Assembly: GCA_038496445.1 (NCBI GenBank)
Contig: JALMLS010000510.1
Coordinates: 62,001-126,000, forward strand
Origin: Trichosphaerium sp. ATCC 40318
Taxonomy: Eukaryota > Discosea > Flabellinia > Trichosidae
DNA: 64,000 nucleotides
Reading direction: 5' to 3'
Of the stretch, positions 58,221 to 64,000 are shown piece after piece. Both the position numbers and the translations under genes were made by a program. The notes under the pieces are model-generated. The model searched no databases and was not told where the DNA came from. It was given only the letters and a program-made list of their open reading frames with translations. Within the stretch, counting starts at the first letter, position 1. Every line of letters begins with the position of its first letter.

Positions 58221-58553
58221 ATCTGTAACAAAACGGGTAAAACATCGGTCAAATGCAGTCCCGAAACACTAAAAAGGAACAGCCTTATTTGTTCGTGATC
58301 ACGTGACTAGACTATAAGCGAGATAAATTGGTGTAATTGGGCTGACATAACCTTTTGCTGTATTTAGGCAGTGGAGGCTTACCACATGCAGATAGTGAAC
58401 ACAAACTCTGGTTGAAGTTAGTTGACTGCCGCTAGTTACAATTCATTCTGAAAACCAACAAGAATACATAGCAGCTTATGTACGAAGTGTTAAACCGTTC
58501 CTAATTGAAGACAACTCACATACAAAACTGTTTAGAGCTGATTGCTTTAACAA
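58221..58553. other. Divergent-promoter spacer
   Basis: Sits between the symporter and the F-box/LRR gene starts, with a CACGTG at about 58300. No ORF seen. Confidence 0.35.
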
Positions 58554-59984
58554 ATGGAAGAAAAAGATATAAACTATACAAATCAGTGTGTTTTCAGCCT
58601 CATTGCGCTACCTATTGAATTAATAGTGCATATTCTGAAACAAGGAACAAATACAATCCGTTCAGCCCAAACGTGCCACTTTTTGCGAGATATCATCCAC
58701 AAACATGTTGGATACGGTCACATCTATATTAGAAGCGAAGATGAGGTTCATATGCTTTCTGGTAGTGCATTGCTCCAGAACTCGATTATTGACATTCGTT
58801 GTAAATCAATAACAGATCAATGTTTAAAGGCATTGGCGGGTGTATATTACATTAGGTTGTGTTGTTGTACTTCAATAACAGATGAAGGATTGAAGGCGTT
58901 GGCACGTGTACACACTATTTATTTAACATCTACAAAAGTAACGGATTCGGGATTGAAGGCATTGGCAGGTGTACATAAAATCAATTTATATTTTTGTGAC
59001 AATATAACAGGTGAAGGATTGAAGGCATTGGCAGGTGTACACACTATTGACTTGGGTCATTGTACATCAATAACGGATTCAGGTATTACGGCATTGGCAG
59101 GTGTTCATGAAATCAATTTATCTAGTACAAAAATAACAGATGAAGGCTTGAAGGCATTGGCAGGTGTACACACTATTGACTTGAGTCATTGTAAATCAAT
59201 AACAGATTCAGGTATTACAGCATTGACAGGTGTGCACAAAATCAATTTATCGTTTACAAGTGTAACAGATGAAGGATTAAAGGCATTGAAGGGAGTACAT
59301 GAAATCAAATTGCAATCTTGTGTTTCAATAACAGACGAAGGATTGAAGGCATTGTCAGGTGTACACTGTATCAAATTGAGTCATTGTAAATCAATAACAG
59401 ATGAAGGATTGAAGGTGTTGGCAGGTGTGCACACTATTGACTTGAGTCATTGTACATCAATAACAGGTTCAGGATTGAAGGCATTGGCAGGTGTGCATGA
59501 AATCAATTTATCGTTTACAAGTGTAACAGATGAAGGCTTGAAGGTATTGGCGGGGGTACATTACATTGAGTTGCGTTATTGTAAATCAATAACAGATGAA
59601 GGATTGAAAGCATTGTCAGGCGTACACTATGCTAATTTGAATAATTGTAACCTTCTAACAGATTTGGGTATTGCAGCATTGGCAGGTGCACACACTATTT
59701 ATTTATCTGGCACAAGGGTAACAGATGAAGGTTTAAAGGCACTGGCAGGTGTACATGATATTAACTTGCGTTATTGTACAGGAATAACTGATGAAGGCAT
59801 TACGGCATTGGCAGGTGTACATGATATTGATTTATCATTTACACGTGTCACAGAGGAAGGTTTGAAAGCGTTGAAAGGTGTACATACCATCATATTACAT
59901 GGTTGCTTCTTAACAACAGATTACAATGGTATCAAGGCATTGACTGGTGCACATAAAATTGTACCTGATTATAAATACAGATGA
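58554..59984 (+). CDS. F-box / leucine-rich-repeat protein with about 17 LRRs (476 aa)
   Basis: A single intact exon. Residues 13-55 (FSLIALPIELIVHILKQGTN and on) are the F-box. The rest is a near-continuous run of LRRs, alternating a 22-residue form with Cys (DLSHCKSITDEGLKALAGVH) and a 21-residue form without it (NLSFTSVTDEGLKALKGVH). The Cys form matches LRR_CC repeats of FBXL proteins. Repeats are almost identical at the DNA level in places, showing recent unit duplication or conversion. A final cap ends AHKIVPDYKYR. Intact, unlike its relatives at 11.0 and 15.9 kb. Function by family: SCF adaptor whose curved LRR surface binds a substrate. Confidence 0.85.
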   Translation: MEEKDINYTNQCVFSLIALPIELIVHILKQGTNTIRSAQTCHFLRDIIHKHVGYGHIYIRSEDEVHMLSGSALLQNSIIDIRCKSITDQCLKALAGVYYIRLCCCTSITDEGLKALARVHTIYLTSTKVTDSGLKALAGVHKINLYFCDNITGEGLKALAGVHTIDLGHCTSITDSGITALAGVHEINLSSTKITDEGLKALAGVHTIDLSHCKSITDSGITALTGVHKINLSFTSVTDEGLKALKGVHEIKLQSCVSITDEGLKALSGVHCIKLSHCKSITDEGLKVLAGVHTIDLSHCTSITGSGLKALAGVHEINLSFTSVTDEGLKVLAGVHYIELRYCKSITDEGLKALSGVHYANLNNCNLLTDLGIAALAGAHTIYLSGTRVTDEGLKALAGVHDINLRYCTGITDEGITALAGVHDIDLSFTRVTEEGLKALKGVHTIILHGCFLTTDYNGIKALTGAHKIVPDYKYR

Positions 59985-60145
59985 TGTTGGTATTTAACAA
60001 GAACAACAACTTGATTAAAATCCAATTGCAGGAAAGGACATTAAAACAAAATTAAACTTTTGGTAAAACATAATTAAACTTTAAATTACAGATTGAGCAT
60101 TGAAGGTTGAGATTGAAGGTTGAAGGTGAAACAGGGAGGGGAGTA

Positions 60146-62475
60146 TTATTTAAACTTTACAAAACAGGATATTACAATACTCAAATCAATGTACACAATT
60201 TTCGTCAACATGCCAACTAAATAGAAGTTAAAATAAAATTCTATCAATACAACGTGAAGTTGTATAAGGAAAAAACCATACCAAAGAGATAAATATCCAT
60301 ATTGCCAACAGATAGTATTTAGCTTGTGCAGCACCACGATGAAACTTCTCACCACTAACTGGCGTTGAAGGTGTAGGTGATGTCGATGGTGAGGTAAATC
60401 CGGTAGATGGCGTTGGTGGTGGCGTTGATCCAGTGGATGGCTCCAGTTGTGCTACAGGAGCAATTGCTGTCTGCGTTGGAGAGTTGGTGGCAATTGTTTG
60501 GGGTGGATTTGTTAAGAAACGTGTTGGAGGTAGCGATAAACTATAACAAGATGGTGCCAAAGTGTTATTGAACACCCAACCAAGACCTTAATTGTAAAAA
60601 TTAGCCAAGAGCTTTTCTTTTAGTTGTAGTTAATGACTTACTTTCAAGAATTGAAATCTCTGCTGGTTGCAACTCTCGTTTAAGTTGACCATGATATAGA
60701 CCATGGTTCATTACAGCTTGTGGCATAGCTGTAGCATCAATATGTGACATGCTTGATCCTCTATAAAATAGTATTTAATCACGTGATTTGCTTTAATTGG
60801 TAGGCATGTCTTTGTTTGTATTATTTTGTTTGTAAGCTAGTTTTACAAAATATTGTACCTCCTAAACGTTGAAGGGAAATACAGTTGGGGTAGAGTATCA
60901 CAAGCTTCAGTTTCATGTGATTTGTATACTATTGGTCCAGCGGCACCTCTTCAAAAAGTTAGCTTCAGGATGATAGTTTTTTCGATAGGAGCGTTGTACG
61001 TTAATCCGCTAGTTGGGGTACGCAGTGATCCAACGCTACTAAATAACAATGTGGTAAAATTTTGAAGATACATTGAACGCTCAAATCTTGTTCTGAAGTT
61101 CGTAAGCTAAAACAAAGACAATCAGCTAGTTTTTGTGTTTCTTTTTTTTTTTCCTTGTTTTTTTTCTGCTCTTTTCCACATACCCCAGTGCTTGACGAGC
61201 CATCTGCAACTACAAAATAAGTTAGATGACTGAAAAATAAGAATGTAACAACGCACGTGTAAGACTAGTAAAGCCAAATCCGTGTATAATCTCGTGAAGA
61301 AGAACAGTATAAAAATCATACCTACATAGAAAAAATTATGTCTTTGCTTACCAAAACGTTAAGTAGTTAGTTTATACGTAGAATTTGTTATGTTGGTGCC
61401 CATAGAGAAATGGTATTCTACGTTAAAAGCATAAGTACAAAAAGAAAAGCGGAGCTTCAGTGATAGTGAGGAAGTGTTTCCAAAAACAAAGTACTATCTG
61501 CATCCTTCACAGTTTTTTAAAAAAATCAAAAGCCCTCTAAAGTATTTTCTACAGACGAGGGCTAAAATAATACACTCGTGCCTGAATGATACGGACAAAA
61601 GATCCCAAAAAACCCGAAAATTTTGGTAATTTTTATTTCCTTTTGGGTTTTTTGAGATTGTACACTCATTCGGTACTACTTTTACTAAAATAATAAACGT
61701 ACCTGCTCCAAAGTTAACAGTAACAGATATATCAGGGTTACTAAATTGAGGAAACGGCTTGACATTGCGCTCATAACGTAATGTAGCAGCACCACGGTTA
61801 AAGCTGTTTCTGAAACCAACCCAGAATGTTCCAGCTGATGCTAACCTTGATCCATTTTGCACATTTTCAGAAGCCTCAAAAGTAACTGACAGAGTTCTCT
61901 TTGCTAAAACACAACACTTGTTTAGTTTTGTACTGAATGACGTAGTAGTACAATAACAAGGTACCTTTGTTTCTGTTTGGAAAGTCAAGAATACCTCCTA
62001 AGTATTGTAGTACCTCAACAACTATAGCTTGCGCCTAGACTTCCTTGTTAATAGATTTTTGGACATGACCACAACTGAAAATGGTATAATCTCCTGAAGT
62101 CTCCACATTAGTATAAAACTTACCTGATCGCCGTTTGTAGGACTATCAAATCCAATGCCTGTACCATTGACGCAATCTGTAAAAAGCACTTCCCATGAAA
62201 TAGTACGAGAATCAACCTGTTGAGGTGAGTTAGAGGCGCTGGTAGAGATTTCGAGTTAAGTGTTGCTTACAATCAGTGTAGGTGTTGACCTTTTCTCAGT
62301 GCTAGACAGCGATTTGTATATTTGTTTACACTCTGTGCCGTAGCACTGGAATGCTTGTGGCTCTGTAAAAATATTAGATGGGTGATAAGAACTCTGTGGT
62401 ACCTTCTTCAGACGTGGCATAGATACTCAAAATCAGAGTTAATATGATTATAACGTACAAGCACTTTGGTGTCAT
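60146..62475 (-). CDS. Secreted HExxHGFGF metalloprotease with mucin-like stalk and hydrophobic tail
   Basis: Start at 62475: MTPKCLYVIIILTLILSIYA, a signal peptide. Exons join through QCYGTECKQIYKSLSSTEKR, FTDCVNGTGIGFDSPTNGDQ, AKRTLSVTFEASENVQNGSR and NPDISVTVNFGAG to a short exon (EYHFSMGTNITNST, about 61379-61421) and then TYDFYTVLLHEIIHGFGFTS, a zinc-binding HExxHGxGF motif. Later exons read FRRGSSMSHIDATAMPQAVM, NHGLYHGQLKRELQPAEISI and LESLGW, the usual C-terminal block of this protease family. A Pro/Ser/Thr stalk (STGSTPPPTPSTGFTSPSTS) and a hydrophobic end (KYYLLAIWIFISL) suggest a GPI or membrane anchor. The final exon is uncertain: the stop is at 60146 if the last intron is spliced, 60228 if not. 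Distinct from the M12B protease at 43.8 kb. Confidence 0.7.
61570..61690. repeat. Hairpin element inside a metalloprotease intron
   Basis: Imperfect arms: GATCCCAAAAAACCCGAAAA faces CCTTTTGGGTTTTTTGAGA, flanked by CCTGAATGATAC facing GTACACTCATTCGG. It lies in an intron longer than most. It does not resemble the hairpin at 6983-7127 in sequence. Confidence 0.55.
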
Positions 62476-63270
62476 GTGGCTTTGTGTAAAGAGTGAGTAT
62501 ATTATGTACTTCCTTTAAAAAAAAAAGTCCACAAACTTCGTTTGTAAATTCTTCGAGATTTCTAGTGTCTATGACGCTATTTTGTAGCACAAGTATAGAC
62601 ATGTAACGACACCGCTTCTAAAATCGCTAGTGATTGTAATCAGCTACTAAAATAAGGTTGTAAGAGCCCGAATTGTAATCCTACATTTTTACTATTTAAT
62701 ATTTTTTAGGCAACCCACGTGAGTTTCTCAAATTTTAAGAAAAACCCGAAGCGGTGTAAACGATACCCGACGTAGGATTTCACTCAAAATCACACATTGG
62801 GTAGTTAAGAAATGATGTAATATACTTGGTACGACCTTGCTGCTTTTATTTTCAGAAATGATCACTTTCCTCATCATTCGTGACGTAAGTATCATCTATA
62901 CTGTAATAGCACAGTGGGATTACTGGTGCTCCGGATAGTTAATAGACGTTAAACATGCTATAGAAACTGTAAGTTCAGCGTGTAAATGAGGGTTAAAAAA
63001 AATGGTTACGGACGTGATGAGACGTTTTTTGAGGTTCGATTCATTGATCAATCGCATGCTTATAGTTCTTGTCTTTGTTGTTATGAACTTTACCGAAAAT
63101 ATTGTAAAGAGGTGTTTTATATCCTTCAGTTTTCCACAACATACTACTAAACGGCAATATTACAAGGTTGAGTAAGTGACAGCATTCGAACAAAAAGGTT
63201 TATTGATTTGTTTTGCTTTGAGGAACACGATCCAAAGCAAACAGCTCTGAGATGTAGTCGCTGCGGTTTT
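62476..63270. other. Spacer
   Basis: About 800 bases upstream of the metalloprotease and downstream of EF-1alpha. No ORF or RNA gene supported; one CACGTG near 62716. Confidence 0.3.
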
Positions 63271-64000
63271 TCAAGCATCTTGTACCTTCTTGGTAACTGA
63301 TTTAATGATACCTACAGCCACAGTCTAGATATAAAAAGTAAGCACGTGAAGGAACAACCGATGAATAGTTAAACAAAAGAAATGGTACCTTGTTCATATC
63401 ACGGATTGCAAAACGACCAAGAGGAGGCATATCCTTGAATGCTTCACAGCAAAGTGGCTTGGTAGGAATTAAGCGAACCATTGCAGAGTCTCCTTGTTTG
63501 AGATAAGCAGGATTCTTTTCTGTCACTTCGTTCGTCTTGCGATCAAGCTTTGTCAAGAGTTCGGCAAAGCGGCATGCAGTACGAGCAGTGTGAATGTCTA
63601 GAAGAGAAGAAACGTAAGTATTAAAACACAAAAAGCTAAAAAAGACAACTTACCAAAGACCGGGCTGTATCCAGCAAAGATCTTCTTTGGGTGGTATATG
63701 ATGATGATTTGAGCAACGAATTCAGTCACTTCAGCAAGAGGTACTGACCCACCAATCTCACCAATGACTGTACCACGTTCTACTTGCTTTACAGAGACAC
63801 CTCTCAAGTTTACACCTACATTGTCACCGGGACCAGCCTGTGTCATCTGGGTATTGTGCATCTCTATAGATCTCACTTCAGCCGTTAAACCAGACGGTGC
63901 GAGTTTCACCTTTTGGCCGGCTTTGATAAGACCTGCTTCGATACGCCCAGTGACAACAGTACCGTAACCTTTGATTTTGTAGACACTTTGAATTGGCATT
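63271..64000 (-). CDS. Translation elongation factor 1-alpha, 3' part (N-terminus outside window)
   Basis: Partial gene: the window ends inside the protein, so the ATG at 63999 is internal. Exons: 63654-64000 (PIQSVYKIKGYGTVVTGRIE, RSIEMHNTQMTQAGPGDNVG, GYSPVF), 63389-63597 (DIHTARTACRFAELLTKLDR, YLKQGDSAMVRLIPTKPLCC, PPLGRFAIRDMNK) and 63271-63324 (TVAVGIIKSVTKKVQDA, TGA). These are domains II and III of EF-1alpha, which carries aminoacyl-tRNA to the ribosome; the GTPase domain is off the right edge. It is a true EF-1alpha and not the EFL paralogue by the spacing around SIEMH and GDNVG. The C-terminus is slightly shorter than usual, lacking the long Lys-rich tail. Confidence 0.9.

Noticed and set aside
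1-64000. CRISPR arrays, operons, ribosome binding sites and bacterial insertion sequences
   Set aside because: The window is eukaryotic throughout (spliceosomal introns in most genes); no direct-repeat/spacer array or transposase ORF was seen.
1-64000. tRNA and rRNA genes
   Set aside because: None recognised by eye in the spacers; a covariance-model scan would be needed to exclude a divergent tRNA.

Overview
The window is nuclear DNA of a unicellular eukaryote. Genes are dense and broken by many short introns, mostly about 45-100 bases, often with a T-run before the AG and very often with the donor GTACGT. All three standard stop codons are used. The gene content suits a phagotrophic, probably amoeboid protist: Ras GTPases, a CLU protein, a START protein, a PDI, a saposin-type protein, membrane-anchored metalloproteases and phosphatase, and large sets of F-box, LRR, MORN-type and ankyrin proteins. 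I cannot name the species. All gene models are spliced by eye, so exon edges are approximate.

Layout. 0.1-3.2 kb: an F-box/LRR protein and a secreted Thr/Pro-rich protein. 3.4-10.6 kb: a PDI-like protein without CxxC, divergent from two tiny Tyr/Asp-rich ORFs and a CLU/TPR gene. 11.0-16.9 kb: a duplication zone with an F-box/LRR gene carrying a frameshift, its decayed direct copy, and one arm of a roughly 2 kb inverted duplication around a Thr/Pro-rich surface-protein gene. 17.1-28.5 kb: a Ras-like GTPase with a microexon, a short F-box-like ORF, a saposin-B protein, a Cys-rich membrane protein, a membrane-anchored GMC oxidoreductase, an RRM protein ending in a PARP regulatory-type domain, and a START protein. 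29.1-35.3 kb: an F-box protein fused to a degenerate small-GTPase fold, the second arm of the inverted duplication, an F-box/MORN_2 protein and an ankyrin protein. 36.2-43.6 kb: a polytopic OSCA/TMEM63-like protein and a CH/PH-domain protein. 43.8-49.4 kb: an ADAM-like (M12B) metalloprotease and a long F-box-like/MORN_2 protein. 49.9-58.2 kb: a prenylated-type Ras, a membrane-bound histidine acid phosphatase, a cytochrome-b-like membrane protein and a sodium:solute symporter. 58.6-64.0 kb: a large F-box/LRR protein, an HExxHGFGF metalloprotease with a mucin-like stalk, and the 3' part of EF-1alpha.

Two themes stand out. First, at least seven loci plus a pseudogene start with an F-box-like segment (LPxE...) followed by very different C-terminal modules: LRRs, MORN_2 repeats, or a GTPase-like fold. 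This looks like a diversifying set of SCF ubiquitin-ligase adaptors. Second, four loci encode secreted or surface proteins with Pro/Thr-rich stalks, two of them copies in inverted orientation. On top of this, the palindrome CACGTG occurs roughly sixty times, mostly in introns and spacers, far above what base composition predicts.
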